DNA from: an uncultured cyanobacterium
GTDB taxonomy: Bacteria > Cyanobacteriota > Cyanobacteriia > CAKZMO01
Length of the DNA: 46,883 bases
Assembly: GCA_937128595.1 (NCBI GenBank)
Contig: CAKZMO010000221.1
Coordinates: 1-46,883, forward strand
Direction of reading: 5' to 3'
Part shown: piece after piece, positions 25,108 to 34,792 of the stretch
How the letters are laid out: each line of letters begins with the position of its first letter
How positions within the stretch are numbered: the stretch's first letter is position 1
The notes under the pieces: model-generated
What the model was told of the DNA's origin: nothing
What the model saw: the letters and a program-made list of their open reading frames with translations, nothing else
Database searches by the model: none
Position numbers and translations under genes: made by a program

Positions 25108-27477
25108 TCAGAGTCCTTTGGCCTGCACGACTCTCTCAGATGAGTTTTTACTGTTCGATACTGGTGGGGGAGGTAAGATACCTACTCTCATAAACTTTAG
25201 TCCATTGACCCCTTGCAGCGGCTCGACTTCGCCGGTCTCGATTTCAGTGGAAGCCAATTTCTCCCGAGCCAGATAGCGGAGATAGATTTGATATTCTCTT
25301 TTTTCTCGCTCTGTAGAGTACACAATAGTTAGCATTCCTGGCTGGGTAATGCGGGACTTGTTGTGTTCGTCAATGGCTTTATCGATACGCTTCTTTACGA
25401 TCTCGTAGCGAGTATCTCGGGTACCCCTCACATCAAACAGTCGCTCGGTGTCTTCGTCATGGAAGATATCGACCGTGGAGTCTTGCACCAGAATCAGATG
25501 AGTCACTTCCAACTTCGTCTCGAATTCGGACTTGATTTCGAAGGCTGTGCGAGCACAGGCGCACACCGATCGCAGCTGCTCATAGCGCAGACACTTTAGG
25601 TGGAAAGGCTGAAAGTTGCTGGCGATCGCCCCTCCCGCATAAATCATGTGGTCAATGCCGTCAGTCACTTCCACATCGCAATAGTGGGGGATGACGCGCT
25701 GCATCCGTCGCTGCTGTTGCTCCCACGTTTCTCGTAAGCGTGTATTGATCTGCTCTAGCACCAAATCGTAGTGAGCACGAACTTTGTACACTCCTCCTTG
25801 CTCTGAATCGTAGGCATCCCAATAGGCCGCGATCGCCCTTGCGGCTGCTTCGCTACAGCTTGCAAAATAGTCAAAATGGGCTTCGAGAACTTCGCTAAGG
25901 TAATGGGCGATGGTGACCTCTGCATCGACTGTAATCCCTTTTTCGAGATTGGCGGTGGTGTCATGCAAGTCGAGCCGTAACTGCTCACAAAAACCATCAG
26001 GCTGAGCATCACACACTGCATCAATGATTGCCAGACCCAGTCGGATCTGTTCTAGCAAATCCGCTTGAATCGAGGCATTTCGCTCATTAGACGATCCCCT
26101 AATATCAGAAATGCCATATAGCGGAAAGACATCATGAAATGCGATGGGATCGGCAGACAGCCCCAAGCTGCGTCGTTCTGCTTCTTGAATAAATCGCCAC
26201 TCTACGGAGGGGTGAATACTATTCAAAAAGCGCTTTTGATGAAGCTGTCGCAGACCGTTGGCTAAAGCAGAGGTAAATGCAGGGACAAGTTGTTCTGCCC
26301 GACGACAGTCAACTTGGTCGAAGTGATAGGGGCGAGGACTGAGAAGGCAGACCAGGCCAATTCCCTGGAATACTGGATTGGCTTGATGAAACTGCTCAAC
26401 CACAAGAGGCATAATCAGCACAGAGCGCAACCCTTCTTCGATCAGCTTTTGTTTCAGTTCCGTAATTTCGTGCTGGGTTAAGTCAGGCACGGTTACAACT
26501 CGATTTTGCTCAATGGCGGACATCATCGCACCGCCCTTAAGCTCTTCGAAAGAATATTCAGCTTCATTAAGCTCTTCACTGACCTCTCCCATAAATAGGA
26601 AGGCAGACTCACCTTGAAAGCAAATAATCACCGTTGAAACTGCATCAAACAGTTTGCACATTTTGGCGTTCACTTGCTTAAATTTTTCTGCTTGCAGCAC
26701 AGAATTTTGATCCACGAGCAGTTGAGTAATGCTCCGTACCTGCTCTGTCGGGGTAACATCAACCCCCTCTATCCACAGATGGCCTGATAGAGAATACGAG
26801 ATCTGCTGTAGCTGTTGTTCTAAATGATCGATGCGATCGCCCGAATTGAGCCAATGTCCCAGCTCTGCACTCGATAATGAATCGATGCCGAGAGCTTTGC
26901 AAACGGATTGGGGATCGTCAAGCGTGTCGAACTGCAACGCTTCTGAACGAATCCACACTTGAATCCAGCGATCGCTCTGATGCAGCGCACTGCGCATAGA
27001 TATCATGATGGGTTCATGCAAAATTCTCCAGGGAGCTAGCCTATCAACATGCAGATGTTGAAAAAGACGATAGAGGATGTGATAACGACACAGCTGAGCG
27101 ATCGCACTTCGATCCTGAGCCGAGATGCGCGATCGCAACGATGCAGCAAGTGCTGAGTCATCAACCGACGTTTTTAGCACTGCGGGATTCTGAGTCTCTG
27201 CAGTTGGCTGCTTGATTCCTGTGAAAGAGTAAAAGTAATAGTTTGCTCGCTGCACTGACAATGTTGTTGGGTCGAGCTGAGCGGCCAGAAGACGACTTTC
27301 TTGGCGCTGCGGAGTTTGTTGAGCGCTCTCAGAATGCACGTCACTGAAATCACTGTGATTAGCACTACCGTCATCCACCTCTGATAAACCCGAAACGTCG
27401 GATAACGGCTTTGAATATTCATCAGAAATACTCGGCATAGAACGATTTGGTGATTCTGACAAAGACATAAAGCTCAT
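25108..27477 (-). CDS. Large GAF-domain protein of unknown function
   Basis: In this 789-residue soluble protein, residues 1-70 are Ser/Asp-rich and probably disordered. A GAF-like domain lies at about 250-395 (FKQVNAKMCKLFDAVSTVIIC, VVTVPDLTQHEI, RSVLIMPLVV). Then come the signature FPLYGISDIRGSSNERN (about 440-460), a helical region and a conserved C-terminal part (THLILVQDSTVDIF, ERLFDVRGTRDTRYEIVKKRIDKAI). No kinase, cyclase or GGDEF motif is visible. I recall proteins with the DIRGSS signature after a GAF domain in other bacteria, without a known function. It heads the minus-strand set leading to the CorC-type gene. Confidence 0.8.
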   Translation of the reverse strand: MSFMSLSESPNRSMPSISDEYSKPLSDVSGLSEVDDGSANHSDFSDVHSESAQQTPQRQESRLLAAQLDPTTLSVQRANYYFYSFTGIKQPTAETQNPAVLKTSVDDSALAASLRSRISAQDRSAIAQLCRYHILYRLFQHLHVDRLAPWRILHEPIMISMRSALHQSDRWIQVWIRSEALQFDTLDDPQSVCKALGIDSLSSAELGHWLNSGDRIDHLEQQLQQISYSLSGHLWIEGVDVTPTEQVRSITQLLVDQNSVLQAEKFKQVNAKMCKLFDAVSTVIICFQGESAFLFMGEVSEELNEAEYSFEELKGGAMMSAIEQNRVVTVPDLTQHEITELKQKLIEEGLRSVLIMPLVVEQFHQANPVFQGIGLVCLLSPRPYHFDQVDCRRAEQLVPAFTSALANGLRQLHQKRFLNSIHPSVEWRFIQEAERRSLGLSADPIAFHDVFPLYGISDIRGSSNERNASIQADLLEQIRLGLAIIDAVCDAQPDGFCEQLRLDLHDTTANLEKGITVDAEVTIAHYLSEVLEAHFDYFASCSEAAARAIAAYWDAYDSEQGGVYKVRAHYDLVLEQINTRLRETWEQQQRRMQRVIPHYCDVEVTDGIDHMIYAGGAIASNFQPFHLKCLRYEQLRSVCACARTAFEIKSEFETKLEVTHLILVQDSTVDIFHDEDTERLFDVRGTRDTRYEIVKKRIDKAIDEHNKSRITQPGMLTIVYSTEREKREYQIYLRYLAREKLASTEIETGEVEPLQGVNGLKFMRVGILPPPPVSNSKNSSERVVQAKGL

Positions 27478-27604
27478 GGTACGACCTGATGAATCTTTAG
27501 ACTAACTAGTCCCAATTCGTGGCAAGGCTTAAATAGGAGATTAAGCTGAGTATTACGACGGTTTCCGATCTTAGTTTAGGACGATGAGCCAAGTCATTGT
27601 CTAA

Positions 27605-27757
27605 GAGGATGTTTGAGAAGTCGTCAATGCGACTTCAGATCCCCCCTAAGCCCCCTTGAAAAAGGGGGAACCGGAATCAAAGTCCCCCTTCTCAAGGGGG
27701 ATTTGGGGGGATCAGTCTTGTTCCAGCGTGTTGTCTAAGTACTTTTCAAACATCCTC
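27605..27757. mobile_element. MITE-like element with terminal inverted repeats and TAA target duplication
   Basis: The ends are near-perfect inverted repeats (GAGGATGTTTGAGAAGT at 27605 and its complement, one mismatch, ending 27757). They are flanked on both sides by TAA (27602-27604 and 27758-27760). Inside is a second nested inverted repeat built on GATCCCCCC, CCCCCTTGA and their complements (about 27636-27711). The element is 153 bases long and has no ORF. These features fit a miniature inverted-repeat transposable element moved in trans by an IS transposase. The transposase family is not identified. Confidence 0.78.
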
Positions 27758-27760
27758 TAA

Positions 27761-28364
27761 CCAGACTTCGATGCGGCATTTATCGCTGTGAGCTGCAGTT
27801 TGAACATTCAACTATTGGGTTTGCTGTCCATCCACACTTTCACATCGTGGTCAGTTCGTGAGCAACAGATGCAATACGCTTTACCCAAGAATTAGCTGGA
27901 TCACAGCGGTGAGACTCATCTTCAATAGCAATTCATTGAGCCTTCTTCAGGATCAGAATTCCCAACCTCAGGGATAGACTCTACGGACAAACATAGATTC
28001 GAGTCGCGCAAACTCTCGTAAAGTGGTTCTGGAGTAGTTCTGGAAATGTTGTCCCATCGCGCTGTGCATGAGTGAACAACAGATGTGGTAAGAGACTCAT
28101 CGCTCTTTAAGCTCAAAAACCCACGTTTTTATGACATGCTGACTTTTTCAGGTAGGCGACTGTTGAGCATGGAACTAGCAGAATCTTTGTCCTTTTTTGC
28201 AGTCTCACAGCACTTATATTGCTTACGAAACCTCTTCTTCTATTTAATTTACATGATTGTTAAGCTCTGTAATGATTTTTCAGATTCGGCTTTTCCTCTT
28301 CTCAGAACCCCCTATGATTATGGTTAAACTTCGTAAGATTTCGTAAACTAATGGAGGTTCTGAA
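27761..28364. other. Intergenic region upstream of cpcG
   Basis: No convincing gene is present. Right before cpcG the sequence is AT-rich with repeated TTCGTAA (28331-28346), and the cpcG promoter should lie in the last 150 bases. Short similar stretches (GTGAGCAACAGATG near 27865 and GTGAACAACAGATG near 28072) hint at an old duplication. Confidence 0.35.
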
Positions 28365-29114
28365 GTGGCCCTTCCCTTGCTGAGCTACTCTCCAAAATCC
28401 CAGAATGTAAGGGTTTCTGGGTATGAAGTCGGTAACGACGATAAACCCAAAATCTATACAACCGAGAACATGTTGTCTGCCTCAGACATGGATGTGCTGA
28501 TTGAGGCAGCCTATAGACAGATGTTTTTCCACGCCTTTAAGTCGGATCGAGAACCCTTTCTCGAGTCTCAGCTTCGTAATGGACAAATTACGGTGCGTGA
28601 CTTTATTCGTGGTTTGATGCTTTCCGAGACATTTCGGAGCAGTTTCTACGAGAAAAACAGCAACTATCGATTCGTTGAGCAGTGTGTTCAGCGAGTGTTA
28701 GGACGTGATGTCTACAACGAGCGGGAGAAAATTGCCTGGTCAATCGTTGTAGCCACCAAAGGTATTGCAGGCTTTGCAGAAGCTTTGCTTGATACCGACG
28801 AATACCTAGAGAACTTCGGCTACGATACGGTTCCTTTCCAGCGTCGCCGAAACTTGCCTGGTCGTCCTGAGGGTGAGTTGCCCTTTAACATCCAGTCTCC
28901 CCGCTACGACGGTTACTATCGTGCCAAGTTGGGCTTTCCCCAAATCATCTGGCAGAACGAAATTCGTCGTTTTACTCCCCAAGAAAAGCAGGTACGCGCG
29001 GGCAGCCCTGCCAACTTCTTGGATATGGCTCGCACCATTGGCAAGCAGGGGAGTACTCCTCCGAATGTTTCGGCACAGAACATCGACTATATGTCCAAGG
29101 TGCCTCGGCGCTAG
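28365..29114 (+). CDS. cpcG: Phycobilisome rod-core linker polypeptide CpcG
   Basis: CpcG links phycocyanin rods to the allophycocyanin core. The 249-residue protein carries a linker domain at about 20-150 ([77 protein letters not shown]). A basic C-terminal part follows ([23 protein letters not shown]), which joins the core. The length is typical for the phycobilisome-type CpcG without a C-terminal membrane anchor (CpcG1 type). The start is GTG, with GGAGG 7 bases upstream. It is not next to cpcBA here, and a phycobilin lyase gene follows. Confidence 0.95.
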   Translation: MALPLLSYSPKSQNVRVSGYEVGNDDKPKIYTTENMLSASDMDVLIEAAYRQMFFHAFKSDREPFLESQLRNGQITVRDFIRGLMLSETFRSSFYEKNSNYRFVEQCVQRVLGRDVYNEREKIAWSIVVATKGIAGFAEALLDTDEYLENFGYDTVPFQRRRNLPGRPEGELPFNIQSPRYDGYYRAKLGFPQIIWQNEIRRFTPQEKQVRAGSPANFLDMARTIGKQGSTPPNVSAQNIDYMSKVPRR

Positions 29115-29408
29115 AGTGGCATGAGTAAAATCAACATAGAAGAGTTCTCTAAAAACCGTTGAACAAGTTCAAATTCTGAATTTTTAGGCGGTTTCCAAGA
29201 GCACTTAGACCCTTTGAACAGCTCTGAACGGGAGCTTATTTGACTCAAGTCCGTAAGAACTGGGTTAATTAGGTTTCCATTCGGGGCTGTTTCGCTTGAA
29301 AGCGTTTCTGAATATCGACAATTTTCTACAAGTTGTTACTATATTTCAGAAGACTGTACCACTACGCTACATCGTGAATCTGGAATTGGATGCTGGGAGC
29401 TTGCAACA

Positions 29409-30059
29409 ATGATGAATGCAATGGATTTCTTTCGGAAGAGTGAGGGACGGTGGCGATCGCAACGTACCACCCACCACCTCCCATTTCGTCGCTCAGAAAC
29501 GGGAGATTCTGATATTACGGTCGAGGCGTTAGATGCTGACCATCCCAATGTGATCGAAATTTGCAAGCTTCATGATGTCGATCCTGACTTGGCAATTGGA
29601 GGAGCTTACGTCAAGTGGCAAGGCTCGATGGCATGGGATCGTGAGGGTGAAAACCATGCTGGAAACACAATTTTTGCCCTTGTGCCTGATGCCGAAAATC
29701 CTGCCCATGGAAAGTTGCTGCGCGAGCGCGGCTACGCTGAAATCGTTCCTGTTATTGGTCGTTACGAAATTGATGGAGACAATGGTCTTAACCTTATTAC
29801 TGAGTACGAGACGATGAGCTCTGTTGAGCGGTTTTGGTTTGTCAATCCAGATCTACGATTCCGCTCGAGCACAGTCAAGCGATTTGGCGGATTCAATACT
29901 GCTTCGTTTTGTGCCGAATCCCGAATTTCTCCCAGTGAATCCGCTGATACGGTCAGCAGTTCCGAAGACTCAAAAGAAGAAACAGTTCAGTCTCTCAGCT
30001 CTGAACAAATGACTGAAGCTACTTCTTCACGTTCCCTATATTCATCCTTAGGGTGGTGA
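29409..30059 (+). CDS. cpcS: Phycobiliprotein lyase of the CpcS/CpeS family
   Basis: CpcS-type lyases attach phycocyanobilin to Cys-82/84-type sites of phycocyanin beta and allophycocyanin subunits. The lipocalin-like fold (about residues 1-165) shows MDFFRKSEGRWRSQRTTHHLPFR, EICKLHDVDPDLAIGGAYVKWQGSMAWD, FALVPD, GYAEIVPVIGRYEIDGDNGLNLITEYE, ERFWFVNPDLRFR and SSTVKRFGGFNTASFCAE. A C-terminal tail of about 45 residues is rich in Ser, Glu and Thr and is not part of the core. GGGAG lies about 8 bases before the ATG. It is 294 bases after cpcG. Confidence 0.92.
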   Translation: MMNAMDFFRKSEGRWRSQRTTHHLPFRRSETGDSDITVEALDADHPNVIEICKLHDVDPDLAIGGAYVKWQGSMAWDREGENHAGNTIFALVPDAENPAHGKLLRERGYAEIVPVIGRYEIDGDNGLNLITEYETMSSVERFWFVNPDLRFRSSTVKRFGGFNTASFCAESRISPSESADTVSSSEDSKEETVQSLSSEQMTEATSSRSLYSSLGW

Positions 30060-30132
30060 GCAGTAAAACTTTGATCTGAGATAGTAGACAAAAGTCGTAT
30101 CTAACTTTATCTGCAGACAACCAAGAAGGTTT

Positions 30133-30894
30133 ATGACATCATCTAGCCGCCAGTCTTGCCTAGCACAAGATGCAGTCAATCGCCTATTCGTCGAGATCAC
30201 TCGACCGCAGTCTCCTTTATCGGACGAGCTGAAACGAAGTTTGAAGCGTTCTAGGCAGGAGTTTGAAGAAGTTAGCGATCGCCTAACTGATGCGGCTTAC
30301 TCGTCATTGGAGGGCGCTACTCAGACGATTGGAAACACCCTTCATCCCATCGCTTCTCATGCTACGGTTCAAACGATTGCTGGATTGCCTTGGCTCAGTT
30401 GGCTACTGCTCTGGTTGGGACAAGTAGATAGGGCTAAAGCCAAAGCTGACGTAGAAGCGCTGCAACGTCAATATCCAGCAGAGACAGAAGAGGCGATCGC
30501 TCAACGTATCATCGACAACACAGCTCTTGAAGCAGGACGCGTTGGCCTCCTCACAAACATTCTTCCACCTGTAGCCCTGGCTCTGTTTGCGGTTGACCTT
30601 GCTGCAATGACTAAACTTCAAGCTGAAATGGTATATCGCGTTGCTGGCGCATATGGCTTTGACTTGAGTGACCCTGTGCGCAGAGGAGAAGTTATCGCAA
30701 TGTATGGTCTTTCGTTGGGAACAGGGACTCCGATCAAGACCGGTTTGAGCTTCGTGGAGTTAGTGCCTGTAGTAGGAGCTTTTGTAGGAGCTTCGAGCAA
30801 CGCTATTCTTCTCTATCTACTAGGCAGTGCAGCACGCCAATTCTATGAAGCAAAGCGAGAGCGTCGCTCAGTTCCCATTTCTGTCAAGGGCTAA
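30133..30894 (+). CDS. EcsC-family protein
   Basis: This 253-residue protein has helical N-terminal and central parts (ATQTIGNTLHPIASHATVQTI, LPWLSWLLLWLGQVDRAKAK). It then has the pattern I associate with EcsC-like proteins: LTNILPPVALALFAVDLAAMTKLQAEMVYRVAGAYGFDL, and a glycine-rich segment VELVPVVGAFVGASSNAILLYLLGSAARQFY. The hydrophobic segments may insert in a membrane. The family function is not established. Its 3' end overlaps the end of the opposite-strand GT-C-like gene by 27 bases. Confidence 0.65.
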   Translation: MTSSSRQSCLAQDAVNRLFVEITRPQSPLSDELKRSLKRSRQEFEEVSDRLTDAAYSSLEGATQTIGNTLHPIASHATVQTIAGLPWLSWLLLWLGQVDRAKAKADVEALQRQYPAETEEAIAQRIIDNTALEAGRVGLLTNILPPVALALFAVDLAAMTKLQAEMVYRVAGAYGFDLSDPVRRGEVIAMYGLSLGTGTPIKTGLSFVELVPVVGAFVGASSNAILLYLLGSAARQFYEAKRERRSVPISVKG

Positions 30895-32532
30895 GCTTAG
30901 TTTGTTGAGGGTCGCAAGTTCAGTGTTTTCCTTTTGAACAAGGTAGAGGAAAAACTCTTCATTACTAATTGCTAGAGGTTGTCCGAAATTAGCCAAAGAC
31001 TTTACGGTGTTAGCACCTAGCGCGCTGAGGCTAATGGGGTGAGTCAAAACCAGAACAGCTTGAGCTTCTTCTAGCTGTTCTAAGGCTTCTTGAATCAGTG
31101 CAATGCGTTCCGGCTCACTTTGAATTGCCGGAGTTGTACCCTTCCAAAACGTTCCTATTTCGCGCCGAATAAGATAGTACATCGGGCGATTTAGGTATCC
31201 CGAAATCGATGATGCATCTCTATCTTCACCGATGAGCGGTAAGTCTATTAAGTCATTATTTCGAATATAAGCAGCCGCAGTTCGACTATAAGAAAAGGGA
31301 TATAGTAAATCCATACTGATGGAATATACACCAGCTATCATCTGAATTGACAACAGCAGTGAAAGGAAAAAGCTTCCAGCCGCAGCTATTTTTGTTTGGT
31401 TCAGACTTGCTGGATGATATCGGCGCAAGCTGTCTAGCTTGCTCTCTGTAATCCAAAAGCAAGCTAGTGCCAATATAAACAAATGACCAAAGTGTCGAAG
31501 CTCACAATTGTACAAGTAGTTAATGCTGAGAACTAATGCTGTTCCCAGTAGGTATACCCCAGTCACAACAGGCTTTTTGGATAGAAAGAAACACGTCGCG
31601 GCAACCAAAACACAAGACAGTATTATTGCAATAAGGTCTCCTAGACTGATACTGCCAAACGAAGGCAGAAACTCGTTGCTCGTAACAATATTTGTATTCC
31701 AAAAATCAGTTTCACCTGTCATCGGAACAGGTACGTGACTTCTCCAAACACTGTTTAAAGTACTAGCAAAGTACTTTATCTGCTCGGTCAAGCCAGTTTC
31801 CCGAACAACGTTGTCGTGAACAAATTGCTCCGACTCTACTGGACGGGTCATCTGCAAGATAGCTATCAGCCAACTTGATATCAGTAGCCCCGCTCCGGCA
31901 AGAGGACTGAAAATAATAGAGCGCTGTTGACGAATTGATTTCAGATCTGCCAATGCATCTGTTAGCAACAGCAACGACAAAACGCCGCTGAGGATGAGGG
32001 CAAATACATGGATATTTGCTAGTAAGGCGAGTATTGCGGAGCCTAACAGATAGCTTTTTCGATTCCGACAATATGTTGCACAAAATAGAAAAACTAATAG
32101 AACGCCTAAGCTGTAGCTGCGGGTAATAACGCCATACTCAAACAAGCTGAAGTAGCCAAAGGCAAAACAAAACTTCTGTAGTAATGAAAAAGGAGAAAAC
32201 TTTGTAAAGGTCACGACTACACAGGTCGTGATTAGCAGATGAAATATCTGCATGATGTATGGACTAGAGGTGAATCGACTCAGCACATAAAGACAAAAGT
32301 ACCAAACAAAAGGATGGCCCTCATAGCTCATGTTGCGATAAAGATCGACCAAAGAAGAACTTTCCCTGACAATCATCCACGCCTGAAGCTCATCAATCCA
32401 CATTTCGTGGTAGAGCATTCCTACGAATGCAAACCCTACATAGGCAATGATGATGCTGTTTTCGAGCAAAGCAGGTGAAATGAACTGAGGCCAAAAATTG
32501 TGCTGGGAACTGAAGGAACGCTGAAGAAACAT
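30868..32532 (-). CDS. Polytopic GT-C-like membrane protein (glycosyltransferase family 39-like)
   Basis: This 554-residue protein has about ten hydrophobic segments. MLYHEMWIDELQAW (Asp47-Glu48 in the first external loop) is the acidic motif of GT-C enzymes, which use lipid-phosphate-linked sugars. HPFVWYFCLYVLSRF and the C-terminal half-membrane layout agree. It probably adds a sugar on the outer face of the membrane to the glycan made by the cluster. The start codon lacks a clear Shine-Dalgarno sequence. It is the last gene of the minus-strand glycan cluster, and its end overlaps the EcsC-family gene. Confidence 0.68.
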   Translation of the reverse strand: MFLQRSFSSQHNFWPQFISPALLENSIIIAYVGFAFVGMLYHEMWIDELQAWMIVRESSSLVDLYRNMSYEGHPFVWYFCLYVLSRFTSSPYIMQIFHLLITTCVVVTFTKFSPFSLLQKFCFAFGYFSLFEYGVITRSYSLGVLLVFLFCATYCRNRKSYLLGSAILALLANIHVFALILSGVLSLLLLTDALADLKSIRQQRSIIFSPLAGAGLLISSWLIAILQMTRPVESEQFVHDNVVRETGLTEQIKYFASTLNSVWRSHVPVPMTGETDFWNTNIVTSNEFLPSFGSISLGDLIAIILSCVLVAATCFFLSKKPVVTGVYLLGTALVLSINYLYNCELRHFGHLFILALACFWITESKLDSLRRYHPASLNQTKIAAAGSFFLSLLLSIQMIAGVYSISMDLLYPFSYSRTAAAYIRNNDLIDLPLIGEDRDASSISGYLNRPMYYLIRREIGTFWKGTTPAIQSEPERIALIQEALEQLEEAQAVLVLTHPISLSALGANTVKSLANFGQPLAISNEEFFLYLVQKENTELATLNKLSLALDRNGN

Positions 32533-32631
32533 GAGTAATATCGACAGTCAGGAAACAGTTTAAGATGAAACTAAATTTCTGAATTTTTGATCAACCCTAT
32601 TTTGTTCGTTTGGACTTAGCCAACGCTCACT

Positions 32632-33552
32632 TCAAGAAGATGGCATAGCAGTTGTCGCAGCAGTCGATCCCTGCTTTCTCTTCTCCCAGAAAAATCCCAT
32701 TACATTTGCTACTTGAGACAGAAGTAATGAACCAGGAACTAAAGATCTTTTCCAGTTTCCGGGTTGAGAGAAAGGGTAGGAAAACATCCGAATATAAAAA
32801 CCAAAAGGCTCGACTTTGATCGGCTGAGATTTACGCTGACTGCGAACAGTATGGAAGCAATAAGCACCTCTTCCGTAGTTGAAATGTTGCCGCCAAAAAG
32901 TTTTTAAGGTCAGACTATGGGCATGGCGAACTTGCATATCTGGAGCGTAGTGCATCGGCAGACCATGAAATTGCCAGCGATCGCAAAATTCTCGGTCTTC
33001 GCCCGCTGCAAGTGGAAAGCTTGTGTCAAATCCACCTAGTTTTTGATAAGAAGCACGAGGCATGGAAAAGTTGTTGGAAGCAAAAAAAGTTGCTTTTGCT
33101 CCCATCTTGTTGTAGTAATCGTACAAATAATCAATAAGAACTTGGCTTGTAGTGGAATAGAGATTTTTGGGAAGGGCATTGATTGTGCGTCCACCAACCA
33201 ATGCATCAGGAACAGTTTTAGTTGCTTCTTCGATAGCTTTGAGCCATGACGTGCAAGGTTGACAATCATCGTCAGTAAATGCCAAATATTTTCCTTTCGC
33301 TGCCGCAGCACCTGTATTGCGTGCTCCAGCAGGGCCGGTGTTTTCCTGCCGAATTAGACGCAACGGTAAGCTTGTCTCAAACTCCGATGTCGCTGATTCC
33401 AGAGAAACAGGACTGCCATCATCTACCACCACGACTTCAAAGCGATCGCGCGGATAGTCGAGCCGAGCGATCGCTTGCAAACATTGCCTGAGTCGCTCGG
33501 GACGATTATAGGTAGGAATGACAATGGAGAAATGAAGACTATCAGAGTTCAT
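32632..33552 (-). CDS. GT2-family glycosyltransferase
   Basis: This 306-residue protein has the GT-A nucleotide-sugar fold: FSIVIPTYNRPERLRQCLQAI, EVVVVDDGS, ENTGPAGARNTGAAAAKGKYLAFTDDDC (DDD metal/sugar site), and a conserved Gly/Asp segment GGFDTSFPLAAGEDREFCDRW typical of rhamnosyl- or glucosyl-type GT2 enzymes. It has no membrane segment except a possible one near the C-terminus. It is cytoplasmic and part of the glycan cluster. The acceptor is unknown. Confidence 0.88.
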   Translation of the reverse strand: MNSDSLHFSIVIPTYNRPERLRQCLQAIARLDYPRDRFEVVVVDDGSPVSLESATSEFETSLPLRLIRQENTGPAGARNTGAAAAKGKYLAFTDDDCQPCTSWLKAIEEATKTVPDALVGGRTINALPKNLYSTTSQVLIDYLYDYYNKMGAKATFFASNNFSMPRASYQKLGGFDTSFPLAAGEDREFCDRWQFHGLPMHYAPDMQVRHAHSLTLKTFWRQHFNYGRGAYCFHTVRSQRKSQPIKVEPFGFYIRMFSYPFSQPGNWKRSLVPGSLLLSQVANVMGFFWEKRKQGSTAATTAMPSS

Positions 33553-33830
33553 GGTTGTAACGGTTAACTGATGTGTTGGCTGTTGTACTGAATGCTACGT
33601 TGGCGCGCTTAATAAATAGAATGAAAGTGTATCAAAAAATTCTTTTCACTATTGAGAGTCACGACTTTGACTTTCAATATAAAGTTCCAATAATATAATT
33701 TTCCAAACATACTCAGCCAGTTTCTCAACTTCGAGTTAAAAATATCAAGATTTTACGAGGAATTTGAATTCAAGCTCTTTAGTATCATATTGAAACGAAA
33801 ACAGCGACTTGTTGGAATTGTTGGGCATTT

Positions 33831-34736
33831 CTACTTCTTCAAAATGCTAAAGATAGAATTTTTAAGCTGACTGGGAAGTGTGTGAAAAATTTTGGCCGAA
33901 ATATGCCAAGGATGAATTCTGAAAGCCCAACCCAAACTTGCGAGGGCTGCGTTGTTTTGTCCAAGCATTCGAGACATCCGAGCATGTTTGTAGACGAAGT
34001 CAGCAAACATCTTAGGATGAGACTCAAATATCTGTTTATGTTTCTCTATGAGACGGTTAAAACTAACCTGCCGTAAACTAGGATCTCTGGAAATTCTAGG
34101 TTCATTGTGAGAAATCAATCGGTAAGTTATGTTGTCTATTCCTAGAATAGAGCAGACAGGGTTAAGTCGGAGAAAAAGCTCAGTGTGAACTCTAGATAGA
34201 AACGTTTCATCATATCCCCCAATACTCAGCAAAACGTCGCGTTCAACAACTAACGTTTGTTTTGAAATAAAAGATTTCCCAGGTTCTATATCTTCTAGAA
34301 AAAAATACGAACCGCGAGGAAGAGTCGGGGGAATCCTAGTTTCAGTCACCTGACCTTTTGAATTAACAACTTCTAAGCCTGAAAGCACTGCGACAGGCTG
34401 GGGCAGGGTGGCTGTTTTCACGGCATTGAGAGAAGCTTCGGCCATATGAGGTAGTAACTGGTCATCATCGTCCAAATAGGTTATCCATCGACCTTGGGCG
34501 GCTCTTGCTCCTACGTTGCGGGCAGTGGCAGTGCCTCGATTATCAGCAAGACGGATAATTCGAAGTCGAGGATGAGATGGCAACTCCACTGGTTCTGAAG
34601 ACCCATCATCCACAACCACTACTTCACAGTTTTCCAGGGTTTGACCCAATGCGCTCTGAACAGCTGAAGGTAATAGATGAGGACGATTGTGTGTAGGAAT
34701 AATAATGCTAAGTTGGGGTTGGGTCATCGCTAGCAT
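33831..34736 (-). CDS. GT2-family glycosyltransferase
   Basis: This 301-residue protein has QLSIIIPTHNRPHLLPSAVQSAL, EVVVVDDGS, DNRGTATARNVGARAAQGRWITYLDDDDQLLPH (DDDD site) and a C-terminal helical half. It is cytoplasmic. Starts at 34736 or 34727 are possible; neither has a strong Shine-Dalgarno sequence, and 278 bases of AT-rich spacer separate it from the downstream transferase gene. Codon and base use here look more A/T-rich than in the housekeeping half of the window, as is common for surface-glycan genes. Confidence 0.87.
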   Translation of the reverse strand: MLAMTQPQLSIIIPTHNRPHLLPSAVQSALGQTLENCEVVVVDDGSSEPVELPSHPRLRIIRLADNRGTATARNVGARAAQGRWITYLDDDDQLLPHMAEASLNAVKTATLPQPVAVLSGLEVVNSKGQVTETRIPPTLPRGSYFFLEDIEPGKSFISKQTLVVERDVLLSIGGYDETFLSRVHTELFLRLNPVCSILGIDNITYRLISHNEPRISRDPSLRQVSFNRLIEKHKQIFESHPKMFADFVYKHARMSRMLGQNNAALASLGWAFRIHPWHISAKIFHTLPSQLKNSIFSILKK

Positions 34737-34792
34737 CAAAAAGTATAAACAGTGAAGCCTTAAAACCTAAGATGGTCATAGATATCGAGCAA

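Noticed and set aside
28085-28327. 80-codon open frame upstream of cpcG with hydrophobic stretch.
   Set aside because: There is no clear Shine-Dalgarno sequence or recognisable family, and the region is AT-rich spacer that should contain the cpcG promoter.
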